This document shows, piece after piece, positions 6,905 through 16,276 of a DNA stretch of 64,000 nucleotides. The position numbers and the translations under genes are program-made. The stretch's first letter is position 1. Each line of letters begins with the position of its first letter. Below the pieces are notes generated by a model that did no database searches, had not been told where the DNA came from, and saw only the letters and a program-made list of their open reading frames with translations. This stretch comes from Hymenobacter mellowenesis (lineage in GTDB: Bacteria; Bacteroidota; Bacteroidia; Cytophagales; Hymenobacteraceae). The DNA lies in assembly GCF_030581005.1 (NCBI RefSeq), contig NZ_JAUQSX010000015.1, forward strand, positions 62,001 to 126,000, in the 5' to 3' direction.

Positions 6905-8844
6905 TGCCCGGCCAACGTTTTGCTTCCCTCACGGCGCGCTGCGCGTCGAACAATTCCTTCAACAACGTGTACCTGCGCCTCAACGGCGTGGTGGAATCCT
7001 TCCTGCTGCAGCCCTTCGGCACGGCGCAGGTGGTGGCGGGCCGGCTGGTGGCCGCCATTCAGCAGAAGCTCACCGACACCGGCCAGGCCAGCAGCTACAG
7101 CCTGCTCAGCCGGCCGGCCGCCGACCCTGCCTTCTGGGAAGTGGTGGTGACCGGCACCACCTACGCCAGCACCCAAGACTTCACCGGCTCCAGTGGCCCC
7201 GCCGGCATTGCCCTCGTCGAGCAGCTCGACGCCATCAAGCCGGTGTTCATCGCCTACACCCGCACGCTGGCCACCTGCTTCGGCTCCAGCACCGGCACCA
7301 TCGGCCTCACCATCACCAACGGCACCACCGAGCCCAGCGGCCCCTACACTTACCTCTGGGACGACGGCGTGACCACGGCCAACCGCTCCGGCCTGCCCGC
7401 CGGCCCCTACGGCGTGCGCACCACCGACACGGCCACCGGCGCCTACGCCGAGGCCACCGTCGTCGTGGGCCAGAACCCCCAGTTGGTGGTCACGCTCGCC
7501 CGTGTGGGCACCGGCCTGCAGTCCACCGTCGCCGGCGGCGTGGCGCCCTACACGTATTTGTGGGACGACGCCAGCACCGGGCCCGACCGGGCCAACGTGG
7601 TGGGCGCCGTCACCTACACGCTCACCGTCACCGACGCCAACGGCTGCAGCCAGGATGCCTCGCTGCGCTTCGAGCTGCTGCGCTACTGGTTTTCCGGCAA
7701 CGCCATTCCCCTCGCCCTCGACGCCGGCGCCGCCTACCGGGCCGACCCCACCACCAAGCCCGACCTGCGCTTCGCCTGCGAAGTGTTCGTCGAGCGCGAC
7801 TACCTCAGCGGCGCGTTCGAGCGGGTGGGCCCGGTGCTGGAGCAGCCGGCCGACGCCGGCGGCCGCACCACCTTCGAGGTGCAGGAGCTGCTGGAGCCCT
7901 ACGTGGCCCACCACCTGCCGGCCGTGCGGCAGCCCTACATCGCGCCGGCCACCGGCCTGTTCTGCCGCTTCTACCTGCGCCACTACGAAATCACCACCGC
8001 CGGCCCAGGCGCGGCCGTCACCCTCGACGACAACTACCTGCTGCGCGGCGGCCTTGACTTCGCCGAGGCCGCCCGCGCCACCTGGTTTTCGTCGTACCAG
8101 GCCCGACAGCTGCCGTTCCTGACGTGGGAGCCGGCCACCAAGGCCGTGCTGGCCGACCAGCCGGAGTACCTCTACTGCCTGGTGCCCCGGGCCGACGTGA
8201 CCGAGCTGCGCTACTGCCTGCGCCTGCTCTTCGAAGACGGCAGCACCGCCGACGTGCTGCAGGCCACCCGGTTCGACGTGCGCGTGTTCGAAGTGTACTG
8301 CCTGCCGGCGGGCTACCAGCAGCTGGGCCTTATCGATTACGAGTCGACCAGCCAGGTGCTCCAGTCCTGGGAAGTGGTGGTGAAGGACCAAAACGACGTG
8401 GCCGTAACCGAGCGCCGCACCTTTGAGCTCGACCGCCGCGCGGTGCCCACCCGCCGCTACTTCCACTACGCCAACTCGCTGGGGGGCGTCAACACGCTCT
8501 GCGCCCGGGGCCGGGCCCAGCAGCAGGACGCCACCACCACCCTCAGCGGAGAGGTGGCGCGGGCCAGCGGCTATAACCCGCTCGATGGCGACGTGGCCAT
8601 CACCCGCAAAACCAAGCTGCCCACCCTCAAGTGCTACGCCGGCGCGCGCGACGTGGCCCAGCAGCTGGCCGACCAGGACTTCCTGCTCAGCGAAAAGGTG
8701 GTGCTGCTCGACGTCGACCGCTACCGGGCCGGCACGGTGAAGGACCGCACCCACACGCCGCTCGACGAGTACGACACGCGCCGGGTGCTGGAGTTTGATT
8801 TCGAGCTGCCCCGCGAACGCTTCTACACGCCCCGGCTCTCCTAA
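6904..8844 (+). CDS. Phage tail protein with SprB-like repeats
   Basis: A 646-residue protein. Residues about 118-258 contain two copies of an Ig-like repeat with the signature PYTYLWDD and the ending VTDANGCS, which is the SprB/gliding-adhesin repeat pattern of Bacteroidota surface proteins. The flanking N-terminal (1-115) and C-terminal (260-646) parts have no recognised domain; the latter is rich in beta strands and aromatic residues. The position before a hub-like protein and the tape measure suggests a distal-tail or fibre-like component. Host-like adhesin repeats in a virion protein suggest host-surface contact, which is inference. Confidence 0.6.
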   Translation: MPGQRFASLTARCASNNSFNNVYLRLNGVVESFLLQPFGTAQVVAGRLVAAIQQKLTDTGQASSYSLLSRPAADPAFWEVVVTGTTYASTQDFTGSSGPAGIALVEQLDAIKPVFIAYTRTLATCFGSSTGTIGLTITNGTTEPSGPYTYLWDDGVTTANRSGLPAGPYGVRTTDTATGAYAEATVVVGQNPQLVVTLARVGTGLQSTVAGGVAPYTYLWDDASTGPDRANVVGAVTYTLTVTDANGCSQDASLRFELLRYWFSGNAIPLALDAGAAYRADPTTKPDLRFACEVFVERDYLSGAFERVGPVLEQPADAGGRTTFEVQELLEPYVAHHLPAVRQPYIAPATGLFCRFYLRHYEITTAGPGAAVTLDDNYLLRGGLDFAEAARATWFSSYQARQLPFLTWEPATKAVLADQPEYLYCLVPRADVTELRYCLRLLFEDGSTADVLQATRFDVRVFEVYCLPAGYQQLGLIDYESTSQVLQSWEVVVKDQNDVAVTERRTFELDRRAVPTRRYFHYANSLGGVNTLCARGRAQQQDATTTLSGEVARASGYNPLDGDVAITRKTKLPTLKCYAGARDVAQQLADQDFLLSEKVVLLDVDRYRAGTVKDRTHTPLDEYDTRRVLEFDFELPRERFYTPRLS

Positions 8845-10335
8845 ATGACTGGCTACAAAGTTTCCGACGAATGGCTGGACTTCTCCGGCACGGTGGGCCT
8901 CGAAATCCGCAGCCCGCTGTTCGACACCGCCTCGGTGCCGGGCACGCTCTCGTACCCCAACACGTTTGCCGACACGCCCCGCAACCGGCGCCTGCTGCGC
9001 TTCCCCGCCACCCGGAGCCGGCAGGCCGGCCCGGTGCCGGTGGTGGAGGCCGACTACTACATCGGCGGCACGCTGTGGCGCCGCGGCACGCTGCGCTACC
9101 AGGAGTTCGACAGCAAGGCGCGCGAATACGTGTACCAGTTCGAAGCCGACGCCGACGCGCTGGCCAGCCGGCTCGACGGCGCCACCCTGCCCGATGTGGT
9201 GAGCGCCCCCGAAGCCGTGGCCACCGCGCCCGAAACCGACGACTACGTGCTGGCCCCGGTGCGCAACAACACGTTCTACGGCGAGAAAAACCCCGATTGG
9301 GGCCGCGTGGTCAACTACTTCGCGCCCGGCGCCCCCACCGCCTCGGTCAACAACGCCGCCGGGCCGCACCGCTACGCCCTTGCCCCCATGCTGAAGGTGG
9401 TGCCCTTGCTGCGCCGCGCCCTGGGCCAGTACGGCTACGAGGTGCGGGGGTCCTGGCTCGACGACGCCGAAATCCAGCAGCTGGTGCTCTACTCCACCCG
9501 CGCCCTCGACAGCGCCGCCGGGCCAGAGCCGGCCGTGAGCTTCACGTTGGCCGAAGCCGCGCCCAACGTGCGCATCGCCGATTTGCTGCTGGCCCTGCAG
9601 CAGCTCTTTTGCCTGGGCTTCGTGTTCAACCCGGTGCGCCGGCAGGTGAGCATCGTCGCCCTGCGCGACGTGGCCACGGCCCCCGCCGCCACCCGCCGCA
9701 CTGCCGGCGCCTACTTCAAGGACGTGGCCAACGCCACCGATGGCTTCCTGCTGGCCTTCGCGCCCGACGGCAACGACGAGCTGCTGAAGGCCGCGCCCTG
9801 GCCGGAGCTGCGCATCGGCGGCGCCAAGGAAAGCATCAAGCCCGAAGCCGACACGCTGCGCATGGTGCGCGAGCCCGACCCGTTGAGCCCCGGCCGCAGT
9901 TGGCTGGTGCCGGCGGCCGGGCAGGCGGGCCAGTCCCCCCGCCTCGATTTTGAGCAAGTTGACAACCGGCTGGAGCACCTGCGCTTCCTGTTCTATCGCG
10001 GCCTGCAGGCCGACTCCACCGGTGCCCTCTACCCGCTGGCCAGCAGCGGCGTGGTCGATTACGCCAACCTGCCGGTGGGCCGGTACGCCCTGGCCTGGGA
10101 CGGCCCCGCCGGCCTCTACCAGCAGTGGCACAAACCCTGGCTCGACTTCCGGGCGGCCGCCCGCATCGAGGAGCGCGACATGCCGCTGAGCGTGGCCGAC
10201 TTCCTGAGCCTCGACCCGACCCGCAAAGACCTGGTGCAGGGCCTCAAATTCCTGTGGGAGCGCATCAGCATCACCGCCGGCGGCGACGGCGCGCTGAGCG
10301 CGGCCACCGTCACCTACCACCAGATAGCCTCCTGA
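8845..10335 (+). CDS. Phage tail/baseplate hub-like protein
   Basis: A 496-residue protein starting immediately at the end of the previous gene. Early residues (SGTVGLEIRSPLFD, then SYPNTFADTPRNRRLLRFP) resemble the opening of Bacteroidota phage tail proteins that bind the tail tube end. A central helical part (IADLLLALQQLFCLGFVFN) and beta-rich remainder fit a hub-type fold. No catalytic motif is seen. Together with the SprB-repeat protein it probably forms the tail tip. The order, tail-tip genes before the tape measure, is the reverse of lambda. The exact family is uncertain. Confidence 0.5.
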   Translation: MTGYKVSDEWLDFSGTVGLEIRSPLFDTASVPGTLSYPNTFADTPRNRRLLRFPATRSRQAGPVPVVEADYYIGGTLWRRGTLRYQEFDSKAREYVYQFEADADALASRLDGATLPDVVSAPEAVATAPETDDYVLAPVRNNTFYGEKNPDWGRVVNYFAPGAPTASVNNAAGPHRYALAPMLKVVPLLRRALGQYGYEVRGSWLDDAEIQQLVLYSTRALDSAAGPEPAVSFTLAEAAPNVRIADLLLALQQLFCLGFVFNPVRRQVSIVALRDVATAPAATRRTAGAYFKDVANATDGFLLAFAPDGNDELLKAAPWPELRIGGAKESIKPEADTLRMVREPDPLSPGRSWLVPAAGQAGQSPRLDFEQVDNRLEHLRFLFYRGLQADSTGALYPLASSGVVDYANLPVGRYALAWDGPAGLYQQWHKPWLDFRAAARIEERDMPLSVADFLSLDPTRKDLVQGLKFLWERISITAGGDGALSAATVTYHQIAS

Positions 10336-10336
10336 C

Positions 10337-10768
10337 ATGGCCACGCAGCGCGGCACCCTTGAATCGTGGCTGGAATTCACGCTCAGCAACCTGCGCGAGC
10401 GGCTGCGCACGCTCAAAGCCGTGGACACCGGCGAGCTGCTGGAGTCGGTGAAGGGCGTGCTCATCGGCGGGGCCGGCGACGATGTGCAGCGGCTCACCAT
10501 TGCCTACGCCATCTACGGCAAGTACGTGGACATGGGCGTGGGCCGTGGCATGGGCGCCGGTGTGCGCAAGTCCAACTCCGATTACGCCCGCATCCGGGAC
10601 GAGCGCGGCCAGCTCTACAAACACAGCCGTAAGGAGCGGCCCTGGTCGAGCAAAGAACTCGGCCGGCAATCGGTGCGCCTCGGCGTGCTGCTGAGCGAAT
10701 ACTACGGCAAAACTACCATCGTCAACCTCACGGATGCCCTGCCGGCTTCCGTGGAAATCAACCTCTAA
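10337..10768 (+). CDS. Phage tail-completion/neck-like small protein
   Basis: A 143-residue protein. The stretch YAIYGKYVDMGVGRGM followed by basic residues and RKERPWSSKELGRQS resembles small HK97 gp10-like tail-completion proteins, where a loop with Tyr-Gly-Xaa-Xaa-Val-Asp-Xaa-Gly is common. Such proteins cap or complete the tail near the neck. It is packed one base after the hub-like gene and one base before the next small gene. The identification is by pattern and context. Confidence 0.5.
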   Translation: MATQRGTLESWLEFTLSNLRERLRTLKAVDTGELLESVKGVLIGGAGDDVQRLTIAYAIYGKYVDMGVGRGMGAGVRKSNSDYARIRDERGQLYKHSRKERPWSSKELGRQSVRLGVLLSEYYGKTTIVNLTDALPASVEINL

Positions 10769-10769
10769 A

Positions 10770-10940
10770 ATGAGCCTCTCCCAACTAGCCGGCCAACGGG
10801 CCGCCCTTGAAATCCAACTGAAGGCCTGTGCGCTCAGCGACCCGCGCCGGCCCCAGCTGCTGGCCGACTATCAGCGCGTGAGCCTGGCCCTGCGCAGCGT
10901 CACCGAATCCATCCGCGGCATCGGTGGAATTAACTTATAA
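10770..10940 (+). CDS. Small hypothetical phage protein
   Basis: A 56-residue protein beginning MSLSQLAGQRAALEIQLKAC, one base after the previous stop. It is predicted to be almost fully helical and amphipathic, with a likely coiled coil. Its place directly before the tape measure gene suggests a tail assembly chaperone role, as small proteins there often have, but nothing in the sequence proves it. Confidence 0.5.
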   Translation: MSLSQLAGQRAALEIQLKACALSDPRRPQLLADYQRVSLALRSVTESIRGIGGINL

Positions 10941-10957
10941 GTTAAGTTTTACCCCAA

Positions 10958-13900
10958 ATGGCTGATAATAAAGAACAGCGGGTTGTTGAGATAATCCTCA
11001 AAGCCCAAGAAGCCAACGCCAGCATCAAAGACATGGCGGCCGGTGCGGCCGTGATGACGGCCCAGCTGAAGAAGATGGGCGCCGATGACCCGGGCCGCGC
11101 CGCGCTGCTGGCCGACCTGCAGGGCCTGAACGGGCGCCTGCGCACGGCCAACCAGGAAATCCGGGCCGTGGCCAAAAGCCAGGAAGAGTTGGCGGCTGAA
11201 ACCAAAGCGGCCGCTGATGCCCTGGCCAAACAGGAGCAGGAGGCCGAGGCCGCCGCCGCCGCCGTGGAGGAGCTGGCCCGGGCCAATGAGCAGGCCGTGA
11301 CCACCGGCAAAAAGGCAACCGCTTCGCTCACCGAGATGAAGACGGCGGCTTCGTTGATGGAAAAAGAGCTGGCCAGCCTCAGCGCCGATAACCCCAAGCG
11401 GGCCGCGCTGCAGCAGGATTTTGCCGTGCTCACGCAGCGCATCACCGCCACCAACGCGGCCATGCGCACCGTCATCAAAACCGAGGCCGAGCTGGCCGAG
11501 GAGCAGCGCCAACTCGCGGCCGCCGCCGAAAAGCTGAACCAGGAGAATATCCAGGTAGTGGTGAACGGCAAGAAGGTGGCCGCGAGCTACAATGAAATTC
11601 AGGCAGCCGTCAACCAGCTGGAAAAGGAGTTGAAAGACTTGCCCACCGGCACGCAGGAATTCATCAAGAAAAGCCAGGAACTCCAGCAGGTCCGGGAGCG
11701 CCTCGGTGAGGTGAATGAGGAAATGGGGCAAATCCCCAAGAATGCCATCCTGGCTGCGCTGGGTCTGGAAGGGGTGACCACGGCCAGCGGGCTCATGAAG
11801 TTTGCCTTCAAAGCCGCCATGGAAGCCCTGCTGCCGCTGCTGGCCATTCAGCAGATTTGGGAGTGGGCCAAGGCCTTCGTGGGGGTGGTGGAGGAAGTGG
11901 ACAAGGTGCGTGCGGCCGTGAACACGGCCACCGGTGCGCAGGGCGAAATGCTCGAAACACTCACGGCCCGCACCCGGGCGCTGAGCGCCACCTTCGGCGT
12001 GGAGTATGCCGACGCGCTGAAGGGCGTGGACGTGCTGGCCAAACAGATGGGCATCAGCCACGAACAGGCGTTCGACTTGATGGAGAAGGGATACGTGGCC
12101 GGCGCCAACCGCAGCGAGGAACTGCTCGACAACATCAAGGAATACTCGGTGCAGTTCAAAGCCGCCGGCTACTCGGCCGCGGAAATGATGGAGTACCTCA
12201 CCAAAGCCGAGTTGGGGGGCGTGTTCTCCGACAAGGGGGCCGACGTGGTGAAGGAATTCGGGCTCCGGATTCGGGAGCAGACGGTGGCCACGTCGGACGC
12301 GATGGACGGCGCGTTCGGCAAGAAATTCACCGACCGCATTTTCAAGGGCATCAACGACGGCTCGATGACCACCAAGCAGGCCCTGCAGGAGGTGAGCCAG
12401 GCCATGAACAACACGGCCATTCCGGCCAGCAAGCTCCAGACCGTGGTGGCCGACGTGTTCGGCGGCCCGGGTGAGGACGCCGGCACCAAGTATCTGCAGT
12501 CCCTATATAAGGTAGGGGCGGGCATGGATTCGCTGATTGACAAAACCAACGACTACACCCGCCTGCAGCTGGAGCTGCTGGAGGCCAACAAGTGGCTGGC
12601 CACAGAGCAGGAGGAGTTGGCCGTGCACTTCAGCGGCACCGGCACCGCGCTGGGCAACCTGTGGACCACGTTCAAGGCGCGGCTCTACGCCGATATCAAC
12701 AACATCGTGGACGGCATCAGCCAGATTGGGTGGGTGGCCGAGGGCTCGGTGGCGGCCCTGAAGTCGTGGGCCAACAGCTTCGTGGAAACGTTCGACCGCC
12801 TGGCCAGTCGCGACTGGAGCGGGGCCAAGCAGGCGCTGAGCAACCTGGGCCGCGACGGCGGCAACGCCTACACGGCCGCCTACAACGCGGCCATGGAGCG
12901 CGCCCACCAGAACCGCCTGGCCGTGGAGCAGGCCCGCAACAAGGAAACGCGCGACGCCGAAAAAGCCGCCGCTGAAGCCGCGGCCAAAGACCAATTCGAG
13001 GGGGAAGAAAAAACCCGGAAGGAGCGCGAGGCGGCCGACAAAGCCGCCGCCACCACGCGCCTGGCCGATGCCAAAAAGCACGCGGCCGATTTGAAGAAAG
13101 CCCGCGAGGAGGCGGCCAAGGCGGAATTGGCGCTGCAGCACTCGATTGAGGATTTGCGGGTGGCGACGATTAAGGATGCCCACCTGCGCGAATTGGCCGA
13201 ACTTGACCTGCAAACGCAACGCAAAATCGACGTCCTGAAAGGCTCCGAAGGGCAAATTGCCGAGCAAACGTCCTACCTGCTGCTGGCCAAGCAGGCCAAG
13301 ATTGACGAGTTGACGGCGAAGTGGGAGGAGGAGAACGCCAAGAAAGCCGAGGAGGAAGCCCAGAAACGGGCCGACCGTAGTGCGGCCGCCGATGAGGAGT
13401 ACCTGGCCTACCTCGAAAACAAGGTGGCCAACGGCGTGCTGAGTGAACAGGCCTACCAGGACGCCATCTACGAAGTGAAGCGGGCCGCCCTGGAAAGCCA
13501 GCTGGCCCTGCTGGTGGAGGCCGGCAACAGCGAAACGGCCGAGGCCAAGCGCGTGCGCGCGGCGCTGCTGAAGGGCGAAACCGAGCACACGTTGGGCGTA
13601 AAGAAAACCGACGAAGACCTGCGCAAATTCAAGCTGGCCATGGCGGGCCAGGCCCGCTCGCTGCTGGCCGACTCGCTGAACTTCCTCGTCGACAACCTCA
13701 GCCAGCAGAGCACCGCCTACGGCCTGTTCAAACAGGCCATGAAAGCCCTCCAGATTGCCGAAATTGGCATCAACCTGCAGGGCGAACTCGCGGCCAACGC
13801 CAAAGCCGCGGCCGAGAACCCGGCCAACGGCCCCACGGCGGGCTTCGCCGGCATCAGCCAGCTGGCCCTGGCCAACGGCCTGTCCATCGGCCGCGCCATT

Positions 13901-14416
13901 CTCTCTACTATTAAGGTATCCGCATTTGAGAAAGGCGGCCGCACCGACAGCGGGTTGAATCAGTTCACGCTGGCCTCGGTTGCCAGCCTGCTCAGCGGGG
14001 CCAGCGGCGGCAGCCAGGTGGGCAGCTTCGCCGGCGGCGGCGTGGTGCCCGGCGCCCAAATCGGCCTCATCGGGGAAGCCGGTGCCGAACTGGTAATTCC
14101 GAACTGGCTGTTCACCGACCCCAAGCAGGCCAACGTGATGGGCTACCTGGAAGCGCAGATTGCCAGCCGGGGCAATGCCTTTGCCGACGGCGGCCGCACC
14201 GTCGAGCGAGGCGCCGGCGTGGTGAGCGGGCCGGGCGTTGAGCTGAGTGGTGGTGCGGTGGTCGAGCTACTGCAGCAGCTGGTGCATAGCCACCAGGACT
14301 TCCGCGACGAAATCACCACGTGGCAGCGCGAGCTGGATGCGAACGTCGATTTGTTCAAAGTCAAAAAAGGACTGGAGACCATCGAGAAAACCCAAAGCGG
14401 TGGCGGGCTGAAGTAG
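10958..14416 (+). CDS. Phage tail tape measure protein
   Basis: A 1152-residue protein. Residues 1-260 are long charged helices rich in Ala, Glu and Lys. A hydrophobic stretch lies near residues 290-310 (MEALLPLLAIQQIWEWAKAF). Another helical, lysine/glutamate-rich region covers about 640-900. The C-terminus has the tape-measure ending FAGGGVVPGAQ followed by LIGEAGAELVIPNW, which is common to this family. The protein sets tail length and is ejected with the DNA. At about 0.15 nm per residue the predicted tail would be near 170 nm, a family rule of thumb. A strong terminator follows, so it probably ends the tail operon. Confidence 0.85.
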   Translation: MADNKEQRVVEIILKAQEANASIKDMAAGAAVMTAQLKKMGADDPGRAALLADLQGLNGRLRTANQEIRAVAKSQEELAAETKAAADALAKQEQEAEAAAAAVEELARANEQAVTTGKKATASLTEMKTAASLMEKELASLSADNPKRAALQQDFAVLTQRITATNAAMRTVIKTEAELAEEQRQLAAAAEKLNQENIQVVVNGKKVAASYNEIQAAVNQLEKELKDLPTGTQEFIKKSQELQQVRERLGEVNEEMGQIPKNAILAALGLEGVTTASGLMKFAFKAAMEALLPLLAIQQIWEWAKAFVGVVEEVDKVRAAVNTATGAQGEMLETLTARTRALSATFGVEYADALKGVDVLAKQMGISHEQAFDLMEKGYVAGANRSEELLDNIKEYSVQFKAAGYSAAEMMEYLTKAELGGVFSDKGADVVKEFGLRIREQTVATSDAMDGAFGKKFTDRIFKGINDGSMTTKQALQEVSQAMNNTAIPASKLQTVVADVFGGPGEDAGTKYLQSLYKVGAGMDSLIDKTNDYTRLQLELLEANKWLATEQEELAVHFSGTGTALGNLWTTFKARLYADINNIVDGISQIGWVAEGSVAALKSWANSFVETFDRLASRDWSGAKQALSNLGRDGGNAYTAAYNAAMERAHQNRLAVEQARNKETRDAEKAAAEAAAKDQFEGEEKTRKEREAADKAAATTRLADAKKHAADLKKAREEAAKAELALQHSIEDLRVATIKDAHLRELAELDLQTQRKIDVLKGSEGQIAEQTSYLLLAKQAKIDELTAKWEEENAKKAEEEAQKRADRSAAADEEYLAYLENKVANGVLSEQAYQDAIYEVKRAALESQLALLVEAGNSETAEAKRVRAALLKGETEHTLGVKKTDEDLRKFKLAMAGQARSLLADSLNFLVDNLSQQSTAYGLFKQAMKALQIAEIGINLQGELAANAKAAAENPANGPTAGFAGISQLALANGLSIGRAILSTIKVSAFEKGGRTDSGLNQFTLASVASLLSGASGGSQVGSFAGGGVVPGAQIGLIGEAGAELVIPNWLFTDPKQANVMGYLEAQIASRGNAFADGGRTVERGAGVVSGPGVELSGGAVVELLQQLVHSHQDFRDEITTWQRELDANVDLFKVKKGLETIEKTQSGGGLK

Positions 14417-14445
14417 CGCCCAGAAAACGCCTGATTAATGGGCGC

Positions 14446-14499
14446 AAAAAAGACCCTCAAAAATGAGCCCGCCAAGGCCGTTTTTGAGGGTCTTTTTTT
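14446..14499. terminator. Terminator after the tape measure gene
   Basis: Arms AGACCCTCAAAAA (14451-14463) and TTTTTGAGGGTCT (14481-14493) pair perfectly over 13 bases. T-rich and A-rich flanks on both sides would let it work in both directions. Confidence 0.85.
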
Positions 14500-14528
14500 G
14501 AACCGTTAAATGGGCACTATTTTCGGGT

Positions 14529-15257
14529 ATGGATGACAACCCAAACTTGACGCTGGGCCAGTTGCAGGAAATGCGACGTGACATCAACAGTACCGATATT
14601 TCAAAACTGTATTTCATGCCAGCACTTCCTTTCCCAACCGTTGCAGAATACCAGGCCGAGCTAAAGCCGTTTACCGATGCCGACTGGCAAGTGGAATTTG
14701 TCAGCCCAAAGGATGCGCCTTTCGTGTGCATTTTTCAAGGGCATAACCCGCGGTACAATATGAACTACCGGGTGCACGTCGATACCGAGGCCCGCGCGGT
14801 ACCGGACCTGATGCGCCAATACCTGCAGGAAATATGGCGCGACCTGAGGCGGGATGTTGACAAGAAGTTCTCGTTCCCGGAAATGATGGTTTACAAGCAA
14901 AGCTGGACGCACAAACCCACTGATTGGAACACATTAGCCGCTATTCTTGGAATGCAGCCGGGGCCAATTGACCGATTGCGCGATGAATTGCAGAAGCCCG
15001 ATTTTCGACGATTGCATCAAATCGTCATTGGCTCGCCATTCAAGGATGCACTTGGCGACACGGTGTATGAGCATGACGTGGTGGAGCTTGCACACGGCCG
15101 CGGCAAACTGGAACTGCGCTTTGATGAGCAAGGAGGGGAATGGTGGGCCCACGACTTAATTGATGGAATTCGTAGGGTGCCGAATGCGGTGAGCGATGGG
15201 TACCGCGTGGCGCGCATCAACACCAGCGGGGGCATGGCTCGATTGCGTCAATTATGA
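14529..15257 (+). CDS. Hypothetical phage protein, possibly with a YopX-like C-terminus
   Basis: A 242-residue protein. Residues 1-165 are unrecognised. The last part (GDTVYEHDVVELAHGRGKL and later YRVARI) resembles the small beta-barrel pattern of YopX-type phage domains, in which a Tyr-x-x-Asp-Val-Val motif is common; this is a weak match. It overlaps the serine recombinase start by four bases (ATGA), so the two are co-translated. It is less GC-rich than the tail genes. It lies after a terminator, so it begins a new transcription unit. Confidence 0.45.
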   Translation: MDDNPNLTLGQLQEMRRDINSTDISKLYFMPALPFPTVAEYQAELKPFTDADWQVEFVSPKDAPFVCIFQGHNPRYNMNYRVHVDTEARAVPDLMRQYLQEIWRDLRRDVDKKFSFPEMMVYKQSWTHKPTDWNTLAAILGMQPGPIDRLRDELQKPDFRRLHQIVIGSPFKDALGDTVYEHDVVELAHGRGKLELRFDEQGGEWWAHDLIDGIRRVPNAVSDGYRVARINTSGGMARLRQL

Positions 15258-15835
15258 GAGTCGCCATCTACGCCCGGGTATCGACCCGCGACAAAGGCCA
15301 GAGCACCGATAACCAGCTGCCGGACTTGCGGCGCTACGCTGAGGTGCAGGGCTGGTCTATATATAAGGAGTATGCCGAGGAAGAATCGGGCGGTACCGCC
15401 AACCGCTCCAAATTCCAGAAGCTGTTTGCCGATGCCCACCAGCGCAAGTTTGACCTGGTGCTGTTCTGGAGCCTCGACCGATTCAGCCGCGAGGGCGTGC
15501 TGCCCACGCTGCAGCACCTGAATTTGCTGGAGAGCTACGGCGTGGGCTTCAAGTCCTACACCGAGCAGTACCTGGACTCGACCGGCATTTTCAAAGATGC
15601 TGTCATTTCCATCCTGGCCGTGGTGGCCAAGCAGGAGCGGGTGCGCCTGAGCGAGCGCACGAAGGCCGGCCTGGCCCGCACGGTGGCCAAGGGCACGGTG
15701 CTCGGCCGCAAAGCCGTAGCGCCAAACGTCATCGAGGAAATCCGGCGCCTGAGCGGGGAGGGGCGCAGCGAGCGGGCCATCGCGCTGGAACTCGGCGTGA
15801 GCAAAGGCATCGTCGGCAAATACAAGGTGGCGTAG
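15254..15835 (+). CDS. Small serine recombinase (resolvase/invertase type)
   Basis: A 193-residue protein with the resolvase N-terminal signature MRVAIYARVSTRD, Ser10 being the catalytic nucleophile. The LVLFWSLDRFSREG stretch is the conserved LDR-x-x-R region, followed by the long E-helix region (QERVRLSERTKAGL). The C-terminus carries a short Hin/Pin-like helix-turn-helix (SERAIALELGVSKGIV). The length is that of DNA invertases and resolvases, not of large serine integrases. Roles could be invertible tail-gene switching, dimer resolution or transposition; no inverted crossover sites were found by eye. It overlaps the previous gene by four bases. Confidence 0.85.
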   Translation: MRVAIYARVSTRDKGQSTDNQLPDLRRYAEVQGWSIYKEYAEEESGGTANRSKFQKLFADAHQRKFDLVLFWSLDRFSREGVLPTLQHLNLLESYGVGFKSYTEQYLDSTGIFKDAVISILAVVAKQERVRLSERTKAGLARTVAKGTVLGRKAVAPNVIEEIRRLSGEGRSERAIALELGVSKGIVGKYKVA

Positions 15836-15880
15836 GGGCTTTTTTCTGTCCTTCGCTTCGAGGCGGTGGGTGAGGAGTTT
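15831..15880. repeat. Prophage intergenic repeat, degenerate copy 3 (P3)
   Basis: The sequence CGTAGGGGCTTTTTTCTGTC CTTC matches the first half of copies 1 and 2 with few changes. The second half at the expected spacing is only loosely alike. It overlaps the stop codon of the serine recombinase gene. Confidence 0.45.
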
Positions 15881-15924
15881 TGAATCCCAAACCGGATTCA
15901 CGTCCTCACTTTCATCATTCTTTT

Positions 15925-16206
15925 ATGAAGCGTCACCTCCTCGCTCTCGCTGGCCTAGCCCTCCTCGGTGCTCACCTGCCCACTGCCACCACATCTTCGA
16001 AAACTCGTTCGGGTAACGAAGTATCTGTGAAGCGCACCCACTCCAGCCAACGCGTTCCTCAATCAGATTCGACGCAGGCCACGCAGCCGGCCCGCCGGGC
16101 GACTGCTCAGGTGGCGCCCTTCCTTGGTGATTCGGCCCGCTACTTCCCCAAGCAGGGCCCGCGCAAAGTGAAGTATGGCAAAAGCCGCTGGATTGTCCTT
16201 TCGTAG
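15925..16206 (+). CDS. Small secreted protein of unknown function
   Basis: A 93-residue protein with a clear signal peptide (MKRHLLALAGLALLGAHLP). The mature part is basic and rich in Ser, Thr and Arg, ending FPKQGPRKVKYGKSRWIVLS. The ATG at 15925 is preferred over an upstream alternative because it starts the signal peptide. It is a separately terminated accessory gene near the integrase end of the prophage, where genes expressed during lysogeny are often found. No family is recognised. Confidence 0.5.
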   Translation: MKRHLLALAGLALLGAHLPTATTSSKTRSGNEVSVKRTHSSQRVPQSDSTQATQPARRATAQVAPFLGDSARYFPKQGPRKVKYGKSRWIVLS

Positions 16207-16219
16207 TTACCACGTTTTA

Positions 16220-16267
16220 TAAGCTAAGAAGCCCCGTTCCACAGAAGGAGCGGGGCTTCTTAGCTTA
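16220..16267. terminator. Strong hairpin terminator
   Basis: A perfect 17-bp stem, TAAGCTAAGAAGCCCCG (16220-16236) with its complement (16251-16267), ends the secreted-protein gene at 16206. It lies just upstream of the start at 16277. Confidence 0.85.
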
Positions 16268-16276
16268 ATTAGAGGC

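Noticed and set aside
6901..10500. A 1199-codon open frame on the reverse strand across the tail genes
   Set aside because: It is a mirror of the GC-rich forward genes, with biased composition and no domain; the forward frames have proper starts, coupled stops and tail-protein features.
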